64,000 nt of DNA from Lampris incognitus (taxonomy: Eukaryota; Chordata; Actinopteri; Lampriformes; Lampridae), in the NCBI RefSeq assembly GCF_029633865.1, contig NC_079230.1, positions 35,309,405-35,373,404 on the forward strand, read 5' to 3'. The notes under the pieces were generated by a model that ran no database searches, had not been told where the DNA came from, and saw nothing but the letters and a program-made list of their open reading frames with translations. Positions 29,501 through 43,124 of this stretch are shown in pieces (the stretch's first letter is position 1; each line of letters starts with the position of its first letter). The translations under genes and the position numbers were made by a program.

Positions 29501-32500
29501 AGCATCCCCCTGTCATATCGATTAGCCTTGTACCAGATTCATCACACCAGTCTGCAGCATCCCCCTGTCATATCGATTAGCCTTGTATCAGATTTATCCC
29601 GGCAGTCTGCAGCCTCCCTGTTATATCGATTAGCCTTGTACCAGATTCGTCACACCAGTCTGCCGCAACCCCGTCATATCGATTAGCCTTTTACCAGATT
29701 AATCATACCAGTCTGCAGCATCCCCATCATATCGATTAGCCTTGTACCAGATTCATCACAGCAGTCTGCAGCCTCCTCCTGTCATATCGATTAGCGTTGT
29801 ACCATATTCAGCACACCAGTCTGCAGCCTCCCCCTGTTATATCGATTAGCCTTGTACCAGATGCATCACACCAGTCTGCCGCAACCCTGTCATATCGATT
29901 AGCCTTTTACCAGATTCATCACACCAGTCTGCAGCATCCCCATCATATCGATTAGCCTTGTACCAGATTAATCATAGCAGTCTGCAGCATCCCCCTGTCA
30001 TATCGATTAGCCTTGTATCAGATTCATCATACCAGTCTGCAGCCTCCCCATCATATCGATTAGCCTTGTATCAGATTCATTACACCAGTCTGCAGCATCC
30101 CCGTTATATCGATTAGCCTTGTACCAGATTCATCACAGCAGTCTGCAGCATCCCCGTCATATCGATTAGCCTTGTATCAGATTCATCACACCACTCTGCA
30201 GCTTACCCGTCATATCGATTAGCCTTGTTCCAGATTCATCACACCAGTCTGCCGCAACCCCGTCATATCGATTAGCCTTGTACCAGATTCATCACATCAG
30301 TCTGAAGCATCCCCATCATATCGATTAGCCTTGTACCATATTCATCCCACCAGTCTGCAGCCTCCCCCTGTCATATCGATTAGCCTTGTACGAGATTCAT
30401 TACACCAGTCTGCAGCCTCCCCGTCATATCGATTAGACTTGTACCAGATTAATCATAGCAGTCTGCAGCATCCCCCTGTCATATCGATTAGCCCTGTGCA
30501 GGGTCCATCACACCAGTCTGCAGCATCCCCCTGTCATATCGATTAGCCTTGTACCAGATTCATCACACCAGTCTGCAGCATCCCCGTCATATCGATTAGC
30601 CTTGTACCAGATTAATCATAGCAGTCTGCAGCATCCCCCTGTCATATCGATTAGCCCTGTGCAGGGTCCATCACACCAGTCTGCAGCATCCCTGTCATAT
30701 CGATTAGCCCTGTGCAGTGTCCATCACACCAGTCTGAAGCATCCCCATCATATCGATTAGCCTTGTACCAGATTCATCACACCAGTCTGCAGCCTCCCCC
30801 TGTCATATCAATTAGCCTTGTACGAGATTCATTACACCAGTCTGCAGCCTCCCCGTCATATCGATTAGCCTTGTACCAGATTAATCATAGCAGTCTGCAG
30901 CATCCCCCTGTCATATCGATTAGCCCTGTGCAGGGTCCATCACACCAGTCTGCAGCATCCCCCTGTCATATCGATTAGCCTTGTACCAGATGCATCACAC
31001 CAGTCTGCAGCATCTCCCTGTCATATCGATTAGCCTTGTACAAGATTAATCACACCAGTCTGCAGCATCCCCGTCACATCGATTAGCCTTGTGCCAGATT
31101 CATCACACCAGTCTGCAGCATCCCTGTCATATCGATTAGCCTTGTAAAAGATTCATCACACCAGTCTGCAGCATCCCTCTGTCATATCGATTAGCCTTGT
31201 ACCAGATTCATCATACCAGTCTACAGCATCCCCCTGTCATATCGATTAGCCTTGTACCAGGTTCATCACACCAGTCTGCAGCATCCCCCTGTCATATCGA
31301 TTAGCCTTGTATCAGATTCATCACACCAGTCTGCAGCATCCCCGTCATATCGATTAGCCTTGTACCAGATTAATCATAGCAGTCTGCAGCATCCCCCTGT
31401 CATATCGATTAGCCCTGTGCAGGGTCCATCACACCAGTCTGCAGCATCCCTGTCATATCTATTAGCCTTGTACCAGATTAATCATAGCAGTCTGCAGCAT
31501 CCCCCTGTCATATCGATTAGCCCTGTGCAGGGTCCATCACACCAGTCTGCGGCATCCCCCTGTCATATCGATTAGCCTTGTACCAGATTCATCACACCAG
31601 TCTGCAGCATCCCCGTCATATCGATTAGCCTTGTACCAGATTAATCATAGCAGTCTGCAGCATCCCCCTGTCATATCGATTAGCCCTGTGCAAGGTCCAT
31701 CACACCAGTCTGCAGCATCCCCCTGTCATATCGATTAGCCTTGTACCAGATGCATCACACCAGTCTGCAGCATCTCCCTGTCATATCGATTAGCCTTTTA
31801 CAAGATTAATCACACCAGTCTGCAGCATCCCCGTCACATCGATTAGCCTTGTGCCAGATGCATCACACCAGTCTGCAGCATCCCTGTCATATCGATTAGC
31901 CTTGTAAAAGATTCATCACAGCAGTCTGCAGCATCCCCCTGTCATATCGATTAGCCTTGTACCAGATTCATCATACCAGTCTACAGCATCCCCCTGTCAT
32001 ATCGATTAGCCTTGTACCAGATTCATCACACCAGTCTGCAGCATCCCCCTGTCATATCGATTAGCCTTGTATCAGATTTATCACAGCAGTCTGCAGCCTC
32101 CCCGTTATATCGATTAGCCTTGTACCAGATTCATCATACCAGTCTACAGCATCCCCCTGTCATATCGATTAGCCTTGTACCAGATTCATCACACCAGTCT
32201 GCAGCATCCCCCTGTCATATCGATTAGCCTTGTATCAGATTTATCATAGCAGTCTGCAGCCTCCCCGTTATATCGATTAGCCTTGTATCAGATTCATCCC
32301 AGCAGTCTGCAGCATCCCCCTGTCATATCGATTAGCCTTGTACCAGATTCATCACACCAGTCTGCCGCAACCCCGTCATATCGATTAGCCTTTTACCAGA
32401 TTCATCACACCAGTCTGCAGCATCCCCATCATATCGATTAGCCTTGTATCAGATTCATTACACCAGTCTGCAGCATCCCCGTTATATCGATTAGCCTTGT

Positions 32501-35500
32501 GCCAGATTAATCATAGCAGTCTGCAGCATCCCCCTGTCATATCGACTAGCCTTGTACAAGATTCATCACAGCAGTCTGCAGCATCCCTGTCATATCGATT
32601 AGCCTTGTACCAGATTAATCATAGCAGTCTGCAGCATCCCCCTGTCATATCGACTAGCCTTGTACAAGATTCATCACAGCAGTCTGCAGCATCCCCCTGT
32701 CATATCGATTAGCCTTGTACCAGATTCATCACACCAGTCTGCAGCATCCCCCTGTCATATCGATTAGCCTTGTATCAGATTTAACCCGGCAGTCTGCAGC
32801 CTCCCCGTTATATCGATTAGCCTTGTATCAGATTCATCACAGCAGTCTGCAGCATCCCCCTGTCATATCGACTAGCCTTGTACAAGATTCATCACAGCAG
32901 TCTGCAGCATCCCTATCATATCGACTAGCCTTGTACAAGATTCATCACAGCAGTCTGCAGCATCCCCGTCATATCGATTAGCCTTGTACCAGATTCATCA
33001 TACCAGTCTACAGCATCCCCGTCATATCGATTAGCCTTGTACCAGATTCATCACACCAGTCTGCAGCATCCCCCTGTCATATCGATTAGCCTTGTATCAG
33101 ATTTATCACAGCAGTCTGCAGCCTCCCTGTTATATCGATTAGCCTTGTATCAGATTCATCACAGCAGTCTGCAGCATCCCCCTGTCATATCGATTAGCCT
33201 TGTACCAGATTCATCACACCAGTCTGCCGCAACCCCGTCATATCGATTAGCCTTTTACCAGATTCATCACACCAGTCTGCAGCATCCCCATCATATCGAT
33301 TAGCCTTGTACCAGATCCATCACACCAGTCTGCAGCCTCCCCGTTATATCGATTAGCCTTGTACCAGATGCATCACACCAGTCTGCAGCATCCCCCTGTC
33401 ATATCGATTAGCCTTGTATCAGATTCATCATACCAGTCTGCAGCCTCCCCATCATATCGATTAGCCTTGTATCAGATTCATTACACCAGTCTGCAGCATC
33501 CCCGTTATATCGATTAGCCTTGTACCAGATTCATAACAGCAGTCTGCAGCATCCCCGTCATATCGATTAGCCTTGTATCAGATTCATCACACCACTCTGC
33601 AGCTTACCCGTCATATCGATTAGCCTTGTTCCAGATTCATCACACCAGTCTGAAGCCTCCCCCTGTCATATCGATTAGCATTGTACGAGATTCATTACAC
33701 CAGTCTGCAGCCTCCCCGTCATATCTATTAGCCTTGTACCAGATTAATCATAGCAGTCTGCAGCAACCCCCTGTCATATCGATTAGCCCTGTGCAGGGTC
33801 CATCACACCAGTCTGCGGCATCCCCCTGTCATATCGATTAGCCTTGTACCAGATTCATCACACCAGTCTGCAGCATCCCCGTCATATCGATTAGCCTTGT
33901 ACCAGATTAATCATAGCAGTCTGCAGCATCCCCCTGTCATATCGATTAGCCCTGTGCAGGGTCCATCACACCAGTCTGCAGCATCCCCCTGTCATATCGA
34001 TTAGCCTTGTACCAGATGCATCACACCAGTCTGCAGCATCTCCCTGTCATATCGATTAGCCTTTTACAAGATTAATCACACCAGTCTGCAGCATCCCCGT
34101 CACATCGATTAGCCTTGTGCCAGATGCATCACACCAGTCTGCAGCATCCCTGTCATATCGATTAGCCTTGTAAAAGATTCATCACAGCAGTCTGCAGCAT
34201 CCCCCTGTCATATCGATTAGCCTTGTACCAGATTCATCATACCAGTCTACAGCATCCCCGTCATATCGATTAGCCTTGTACCAGATTCATCACACCAGTC
34301 TGCAGCATCCCCCTGTCATATCGATTAGCCTTGTATCAGATTTATCACAGCAGTCTGCAGCCTCCCCGTTATATCGATTAGCCTTGTACCAGATTCATCA
34401 TACCAGTCTACAGCATCCCCCTGTCATATCGATTAGCCTTGTACCAGATTCATCACACCAGTCTGCAGCATCCCCCTGTCATATCGATTAGCCTTGTATC
34501 AGATTTATCACAGCAGTCTGCAGCCTCCCCGTTATATCGATTAGCCTTGTATCAGATTCATCACAGCAGTCTGCAGCATCCCCCTGTCATATCGATTAGC
34601 CTTGTACCAGATTCATCACACCAGTCTGCCGCAACCCCGTCATATCGATTAGCCTTTTACCAGATTCATCACACCAGTCTGCAGCATCCCCATCATATCA
34701 ATTAGCCTTGTATCAGATTCATTACACCAGTCTGCAGCATCCCCGTTATATCGATTAGCCTTGTGCCAGATTAATCATAGCAGTCTGCAGCATCCCCCTG
34801 TCATATCGACTAGCCTTGTACAAGATTCATCACAGCAGTCTGCAGCATCCCTGTCATATCGATTAGCCTTGTACCAGATTAATCATAGCAGTCTGCAGCA
34901 TCCCCCTGTCATATCGACTAGCCTTGTACAAGATTCATCACAGCAGTCTGCAGCATCCCCCTGTCATATCGATTAGCCTTGTACCAGATTCATCACACCA
35001 GTCTGCAGCATCCCCCTGTCATATCGATTAGCCTTGTATCAGATTTATCCCGGCAGTCTGCAGCCCCCCCGTTATATCGATTAGCCTTGTACCAGATTCG
35101 TCACACCAGTCTGCCGCAACCCCGTCATATCGATTAGCCTTTTACCAGATTAATCACACCAGTCTGCAGCATCCCCATCATATCGATTAGCCTTGTACCA
35201 GATTCATCACAGCAGTCTGCAGCCTCCTCCTGTCATATCGATTAGCGTTGTACCATATTCAGCACACCAGTCTGCAGCCTCCCCCTGTTATATCGATTAG
35301 CCTTGTACCAGATGCATCACACCAGTCTGCCGCAACCCTGTCATATCGATTAGCCTTTTACCAGATTCATCACACCAGTCTGCAGCATCCCCATCATATC
35401 GATTAGCCTTGTACCAGATTAATCATAGCAGTCTGCAGCATCCCCCTGTCATATCGATTAGCCTTGTATCAGATTCATCATACCAGTCTGCAGCCTCCCC

Positions 35501-38500
35501 ATCATATCGATTAGCCTTGTATCAGATTCATTACACCAGTCTGCAGCATCCCCGTTATATCGATTAGCCTTGTACCAGATTCATCACAGCAGTCTGCAGC
35601 ATCCCCGTCATATCGATTAGCCTTGTATCAGATTCATCACACCACTCTGCAGCTTACCCGTCATATCGATTAGCCTTGTTCCAGATTCATCACACCAGTC
35701 TGCCGCAACCCCGTCATATCGATTAGCCTTGTACCAGATTCATCACATCAGTCTGAAGCATCCCCATCATATCGATTAGCCTTGTACCAGATTCATCCCA
35801 CCAGTCTGCAGCCTCCCCCTGTCATATCGATTAGCCTTGTACGAGATTCATTACACCAGTCTGCAGCCTCCCCGTCATATCGATTAGACTTGTACCAGAT
35901 TAATCATAGCAGTCAGCAGCATCCCCCTGTCATATCGATTAGCCCTGTGCAGGGTCCATCACACCAGTCTGCAGCATCCCCCTGTCATATCGATTAGCCT
36001 TGTACCAGATTCATCACACCAGTCTGCAGCATCCCCGTCATATCGATTAGCCTTGTACCAGATTAATCATAGCAGTCTGCAGCATCCCCCTGTCATATCG
36101 ATTAGCCCTGTGCAGGGTCCATCACACCAGTCTGCAGCATCCCTGTCATATCGATTAGCCCTGTGCAGTGTCCATCACACCAGTCTGCAGCATCCCCATC
36201 ATATCGATTAGCCTTGTACCAGATTCATCACACCAGTCTGCAGCCTCCCCCTGTCATATCAATTAGCCTTGTACGAGATTCATTACACCAGTCTGCAGCC
36301 TCCCCGTCATATCGATTAGCCTTGTACCAGATTAATCATAGCAGCCTGCAGCATCCCCCTGTCATATTTATTAGCCCTGTGCAGGGTCCATCACACCAGT
36401 CTGCAGCATCCCCCTGTCATATCGATTAGCCTTGTACCAGATGCATCACACCAGTCTGCAGCATCTCCCTGTCATATCGATTAGCCTTGTACAAGATTAA
36501 TCACACCAGTCTGCAGCATCCCCGTCACATCGATTAGCCTTGTGCCAGATTCATCACACCAGTCTGCAGCATCCCTGTCATATCGATTAGCCTTGTAAAA
36601 GATTCATCACACCAGTCTGCAGCATCCCCCTGTCATATCGATTAGCCTTGTACCAGATTCATCATACCAGTCTACAGCATCCCCCTGTCATATCGATTAG
36701 CCTTGTACCAGGTTCATCACACCAGTCTGCAGCATCCCCCTGTCATGTCGATTAGCCTTGTATCAGATTTATCACAGCAGTCTGCAGCCTCCCCGTTATA
36801 TCGATTAGCCTTGTACCAGATTCATCATACCAGTTTGCAGCATCCCCCTGTCATATCGATTAGCCTTGTACCAGATTCATCACACCATTCTACAGCCTCC
36901 CCCTGTCATATCGATTAGCCTTGTACTAGATTCATTACACCAGCCTGCAGCATCCCCCTTTTATATCGGTTAGCCTTGTACCAGATTCATCACAGCAGTC
37001 TGTAGCATCCCCCTGTCATATCGATTAGCCTTGTACCAGATTCATCATACCAGTCTACAGCATCCCCCTGTCATATCGATTAGCCTTGTACCAGATTCAT
37101 CACACCAGTCTGCAGCATCCCCCTGTCATATCGATTAGCCTTGTATCAGATTTATCACAGCAGTCTGCAGCCTCCCCGTTATATCGATTAGCCTTGTATC
37201 AGATTCATCACAGCAGTCTGCAGCATCCCCCTGTCATATCGATTAGCCTTGTACCAGATTCATCACACCAGTCTGCCGCAACCCCGTCATATCGATTAGC
37301 CTTTTACCAGATTCATCACACCAGTCTGCAGCATCCCCATCATATCGATTAGCCTTGTATCAGATTCATTACACCAGTCTGCAGCATCCCCGTTATATCG
37401 ATTAGCCTTGTGCCAGATTAATCATAGCAGTCTGCAGCATCCCCCTGTCATATCGACTAGCCTTGTACAAGATTCATCACAGCAGTCTGCAGCATCCCTG
37501 TCATATCGATTAGCCTTGTACCAGATTAATCATAGCAGTCTGCAGCATCCCCCTGTCATATCGACTAGCCTTGTACAAGATTCATCACAGCAGTCTGCAG
37601 CATCCCCCTGTCATATCGATTAGCCTTGTACCAGATTCATCACACCAGTCTGCAGCATCCCCCTGTCATATCGATTAGCCTTGTATCAGATTTATCCCGG
37701 CAGTCTGCAGCCTCCCCGTTATATCGATTAGCCTTGTACCAGATTCGTCACACCAGTCTGCCGCAACCCCGTCATATCGATTAGCCTTTTACCAGATTAA
37801 TCACACCAGTCTGCAGCATCCCCATCATATCGATTAGCCTTGTACCAGATTCATCACAGCAGTCTGCAGCCTCCTCCTGTCATATCGATTAGCGTTGTAC
37901 CATATTCAGCACACCAGTCTGCAGCCTCCCCCTGTTATATCGATTAGCCTTGTACCAGATGCATCACACCAGTCTGCCGCAACCCTGTCATATCGATTAG
38001 CCTTTTACCAGATTCATCACACCAGTCTGCAGCATCCCCATCATATCGATTAGCCTTGTACCAGATTAATCATAGCAGTCTGCAGCATCCCCCTGTCATA
38101 TCGATTAGCCTTGTATCAGATTCATCATACCAGTCTGCAGCCTCCCCATCATATCGATTAGCCTTGTATCAGATTCATTACACCAGTCTGCAGCATCCCC
38201 GTTATATCGATTAGCCTTGTACCAGATTCATCACAGCAGTCTGCAGCATCCCCGTCATATCGATTAGCCTTGTATCAGATTCATCACACCACTCTGCAGC
38301 TTACCCGTCATATCGATTAGCCTTGTTCCAGATTCATCACACCAGTCTGCCGCAACCCCGTCATATCGATTAGCCTTGTACCAGATTCATCACATCAGTC
38401 TGAAGCATCCCCATCATATCGATTAGCCTTGTACCATATTCATCCCACCAGTCTGCAGCCTCCCCCTGTCATATCGATTAGCCTTGTACGAGATTCATTA

Positions 38501-40600
38501 CACCAGTCTGCAGCCTCCCCGTCATATCAATTAGACTTGTACCAGATTAATCATAGCAGTCTGCAGCATCCCCCTGTCATATCGATTAGCCCTGTGCAGG
38601 GTCCATCACACCAGTCTGCAGCATCCCCCTGTCATATCGATTAGCCTTGTACCAGATTCATCACACCAGTCTGCAGCATCCCCGTCATATCGATTAGCCT
38701 TGTACCAGATTAATCATAGCAGTCTGCAGCATCCCCCTGTCATATCGATTAGCCCTGTGCAGGGTCCATCACACCAGTCTGCAGCATCCCTGTCATATCG
38801 ATTAGCCCTGTGCAGTGTCCATCACACCAGTCTGAAGCATCCCCATCATATCGATTAGCCTTGTACCAGATTCATCACACCAGTCTGCAGCCTCCCCCTG
38901 TCATATCAATTAGCCTTGTACGAGATTCATTACACCAGTCTGCAGCCTCCCCGTCATATCGATTAGCCTTGTACCAGATTAATCATAGCAGTCTGCAGCA
39001 TCCCCCTGTCATATCGATTAGCCCTGTGCAGGGTCCATCACACCAGTCTGCAGCATCCCCCTGTCATATCGATTAGCCTTGTACCAGATGCATCACACCA
39101 GTCTGCAGCATCTCCCTGTCATATCGATTAGCCTTGTACAAGATTAATCACACCAGTCTGCAGCATCCCCGTCACATCGATTAGCCTTGTGCCAGATTCA
39201 TCACACCAGTCTGCAGCATCCCTGTCATATCGATTAGCCTTGTAAAAGATTCATCACACCAGTCTGCAGCATCCCTCTGTCATATCGATTAGCCTTGTAC
39301 CAGATTCATCATACCAGTCTACAGCATCCCCCTGTCATATCGATTAGCCTTGTACCAGGTTCATCACACCAGTCTGCAGCATCCCCCTGTCATATCGATT
39401 AGCCTTGTATCAGATTCATCACACCAGTCTGCAGCATCCCCGTCATATCGATTAGCCTTGTACCAGATTAATCATAGCAGTCTGCAGCATCCCCCTGTCA
39501 TATCGATTAGCCCTGTGCAGGGTCCATCACACCAGTCTGCAGCATCCCTGTCATATCGATTAGCCCTGTGCAGTGTCCATCACACCAGTCTGAAGCATCC
39601 CCATCATATCGATTAGCCTTGTACCAGATTCATCAAACCAGTCTGCAGCCTCCCCCTGTCATATCAATTAGCCTTGTACGAGATTCATTACACCAGTCTG
39701 CAGCCTCCCCGTCATATCGATTAGCCTTGTACCAGATTAATCATAGCAGTCTGCAGCATCCCCCTGTCATATCGATTAGCCCTGTGCAGGGTCCATCACA
39801 CCAGTCTGCAGCATCCCCCTGTCATATCGATTAGCCTTGTACCAGATGCATCACACCAGTCTGCAGCATCTCCCTGTCATATCGATTAGCCTTGTACAAG
39901 ATTAATCACACCAGTCTGCAGCATCCCCGTCACATCGATTAGCCTTGTGCCAGATTCATCACACCAGTCTGCAGCATCCCTGTCATATCGATTAGCCTTG
40001 TAAAAGATTCATCACACCAGTCTGCAGCATCCCTCTGTCATATCGATTAGCCTTGTACCAGATTCATCATACCAGTCTACAGCATCCCCCTGTCATATCG
40101 ATTAGCCTTGTACCAGGTTCATCACACCAGTCTGCAGCATCCCCCTGTCATATCGATTAGCCTTGTATCAGATTTATCACAGCAGTCTGCAGCCTCCCCG
40201 TTATATCGATTAGCGTTGTACCAGATTCATCATACCAGTTTGCAGCATCCCCCTGTCATATCGATTAGCCTTGTACCAGATTCATCACACCATTCTACAG
40301 CCTCCCCCTGTCATATCGATTAGCCTTGTACTAGATTCATTACACCAGCCTGCAGCATCCCCCTTTTATATCGGTTAGCCTTGTACCAGATTCATCACAG
40401 CAGTCTGTAGCATCCCCCTGTCATATCGATTAGCCTTGTACCAGATTCATCATACCAGTCTACAGCATCCCCCTGTCATATCGATTAGCCTTGTACCAGA
40501 TTCATCATACCAGTCTGCAGCATCCCGCTGTCATATCGATTAGCCTTGTACCAGATTCATCACACCAGTCTGCAGCCTCCCCGTCATATCGATTAGCCTT
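17600..40600 (+). repeat. About 8-kb higher-order unit, three tandem copies
   Basis: A landmark series (a TGCCAGATTAATCATAGCAG monomer followed by ACAAGATTCATCACAGCAG monomers) recurs at 19381, 21649, 24237, 27370, 29310, 32497, 34761 and 37408. Other rare series give matching offsets: 20514, 28499 and 33626; 25258, 30331 and 38429; 22668 and 35782; 23587 and 36703. These fit a superunit of about 8.0 kb starting near 19381, 27370 and 32497. The middle copy is only 5127 bp because it lacks one internal landmark block (about 2.9 kb). Variant monomers with the inverted arms CCCTG...CAGGG (GCCCTGTGCAGGGTCC) are confined mainly to this part of the array. Boundaries are approximate. Confidence 0.8.
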
Positions 40601-42783
40601 GTACTAGATTCATCACAGCAGTCTGCAGCATCCCCCTGTCATATCGACTAGCCTTGTACAAGATTCATCACAGCAGTCTGCAGCATCCCCCTGTCATATC
40701 GATTAGCCTTGTGCCAGATTCATTACACCAGTCTGCAGCATCCCCGTTATATCGATTAGCCTTGTACCAGATTCATCATACCAGTTTGCAGCATCCCCCT
40801 GTCATATCGATTAGCCTTGTACCAGATTCATCACACCATTCTACAGCCTCCCCCTGTCATATCGATTAGCCTTGTACTAGATTCATTACACCAGCCTGAA
40901 GCATCCCCCTTTTATATCGGTTAGCCTTGTACCAGATTCATCACAGCAGTCTGTAGCATCCCCCTGTCATATCGATTAGCCTTGTACCAGATTCATCATA
41001 CCAGTCTAGAGCATCCCCCTGTCATATCGATTAGCCTTGTACCAGATTCATCATACCAGTCTGCAGCATCCCGCTGTCATATCGATTAGCCTTGTACCAG
41101 ATTCATCACACCAGTCTGCAGCCTCCCCGTCATATCGATTAGCCTTGTACTAGATTCATCACAGCAGTCTGCAGCATCCCCCTGTCATATCGATTAGCCT
41201 TGTACCAGATTCATCACACCAGTCTGCAGCATCCCCCTGTCATATCGATTAGCCTTGTGCCAGATTCATTACACCAGTCTGCAGCATCCCCGTTATATCG
41301 ATTAGCCTTGTACCAGATTCATCACACCAGTCTGCAGCTTATCCCCGTCATATCGATAAGCCTTGTATCAGATTCATCACACCAGTCTGCAGTATCCCCC
41401 TGTCATATCGCTTTGCCTTGTACCAGATTCATCACACCAGTCTGCAGCATCCCGTCATATCGATTAGCCTTGTATCAGATTCATCACAGCAGTCTGCAGC
41501 ATCCCCCTGTCATATCGATTAGCCTTGTACCAGATTCATCATACCAGTCTACAGCATCCCCCTGTCATATCGATTAGCCTTGTACCAGGTTCATCACACC
41601 AGTCTGCAGCATCCCCCTGTCATATCGATTAGCCTTGTATCAGATTTATCACAGCAGTCTGCAGCCTCCCCGTTATATTGATTAGCCTTGTACCAGATTC
41701 ATCATACCAGTTTGCAGCATCCCCCTGTCATATCGATTAGCCTTGTACCAGATTCATCACACCAGTCTGCAGCATCCCGAACATATCGATTAGCCTTGTA
41801 ACAGATTCATCACAGCAGTCTGCAGCCTCCCCCTGTCATATCGATTAGCCTTGTACCAGATTCATCACACCAGTCTGCAGCCTCCCCGTCATATCGATTA
41901 GCCTTGTACCAGATTCATTACACCAGTCTGCAGCATCCCCGTTATATCGATTAGCCTTGTACCAGATTCATCACACCAGTCTGCAGCATATCCCCGTCAT
42001 ATCGATTAGCCTTGTACCAGATTCATCACACCACTCTGCAGCTTACCCGTCATATCGATTAGCCTTGTACCAGATTCATCACACCAGTCTGCCGCATCCC
42101 CCTGTCATATCGATTAGCCTTGTACCAGATTCATCACACCAGTCTGCAGCATCCCCCTGTCATATCGATTAGCCTTGTGCCAGATTCATCACACCAGTCT
42201 GCAGCATCCCCCTGTCACATCGATTAGCCTTGTACCAGATTCATCACACCAGTCTGCAAATCCCCGTCATATTGATTAGCCTTGTACCAGATTCATCACA
42301 CCAGTCTGCAGCATCCCCCTGTCATATCGATTAGCCTTGTATCAGATTCATCACAGCAGTCTGCAGCATCCCCCTGTCATATCGATTAGCCTTGTACCAA
42401 ATTCATTACACCAGTCTGCAGCATACCCGTTATATCGATTAGACTTGTACCAGATTCATCACACCAGTCTGCGGCTTATCCCCGTCATATCGATTAACCT
42501 TGTATCAGATTCATCACACCAGTCTGCAGCATCCCCCTGTCATATCGCTGTGCCTTGTACCAGATTCATCACACCCGTCTGCAGCATCCCTGTTATATCG
42601 ATTAGCCTTGTACCAGATTCATCACACCAGTCTGCAGCATATCCCCGTCATATCGATTAGCCTTGTACCAGATTCATCACACCAGTCTGCAGCATCCCTG
42701 TTATATCGATTAGCCTTGTACCAGATTCATCACACCAGTCTGCAGCATCCCCCTGTCATATCGATTAGCCTTGTACCAGATTC

Positions 42784-43124
42784 TGGTGAGGGAAGAGAAC
42801 AGTGCCTAGACGATACCTTCACTAGTATACACCACGATATATTTCCACTCAAGATGTCCTAAAATGACTCTAAGACATGTCCAGTTTGTAGAATAGCTGG
42901 ATTCTTAAAGTATCTTACAGTAATCAAGGGACATAAAGCCAGTCCTCCACAGGAAGTGCCCTCAGAGAGAGTTCGGCTGATTGTGAGGAAATTGATGAAT
43001 ATGTGCAATTAAAGAATTTCAAAGCAATGGGAGATTGTTTGAAGTGTAGTTAGATAGGTCATTTATCTTACCCTTAAGGGTAACTTCACAGATAGCAAAG
43101 ACAAAATGTGCATTGAGGAATACC
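42784..43124. other. Unique sequence at the right edge of the array
   Basis: The array ends abruptly after ATTC at 42783 and is followed by non-repetitive sequence beginning TGGTGAGGGAAG. No intact gene is seen. A broken plus-strand reading near 43021-43065 has a C-x2-C-x4-H pattern after AMGD, interrupted by a stop. It could be a remnant of a retrotransposon gag zinc knuckle, but this is weak. The stretch lies in the inferred bap18 intron 2. Confidence 0.5.

Larger units (their letters stand above)
1..42783 (+). repeat. Giant minisatellite array, 55/53-bp monomer
   Basis: One tandem array fills the window from its left edge to 42783, where the last monomer stops inside its ATTC motif. Positions 1-55 are a representative monomer. 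It carries CTGCAG (PstI) at 16-21 and ATCGAT (ClaI) at 36-41, and both sites recur in most copies. Two length classes alternate irregularly: 55 bp with CCCCCTGTC and 53 bp with CCCCGTC, CCCTGTC or CCCCATC; a few copies are 52, 54 or 57 bp. Dividing the length by about 54.4 gives roughly 770 monomers (an estimate, not a count). Copies differ by a few substitutions, and the same variant series recur kilobases apart, which indicates higher-order duplication. No promoter, intron signal or codon-like conservation is seen. The array lies on the right-hand side of bap18 exon 2, so it is inferred to be intronic and antisense to that gene as written. It continues past the left edge. Confidence 0.98.

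Noticed and set aside
1..42783. Dozens of plus-strand open frames of 61-198 codons in the array, similar to each other
   Set aside because: They are produced by the 55/53-bp phase of the tandem monomers, all end at the same CGATTAG motif and have no gene signals.
1..42783. CRISPR array
   Set aside because: Repeats abut directly with no unique spacers, and the genome is eukaryotic.
1..42783. Centromeric satellite
   Set aside because: Higher-order structure is suggestive, but the monomer is short, no CENP-B-box-like motif is seen and the array sits next to gene exons. It remains possible but unsupported.
42900..43065. Gag zinc-knuckle remnant (AMGDCLKC pattern)
   Set aside because: Too short, interrupted by a stop and without supporting flanking protein. 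Kept only as a remark.
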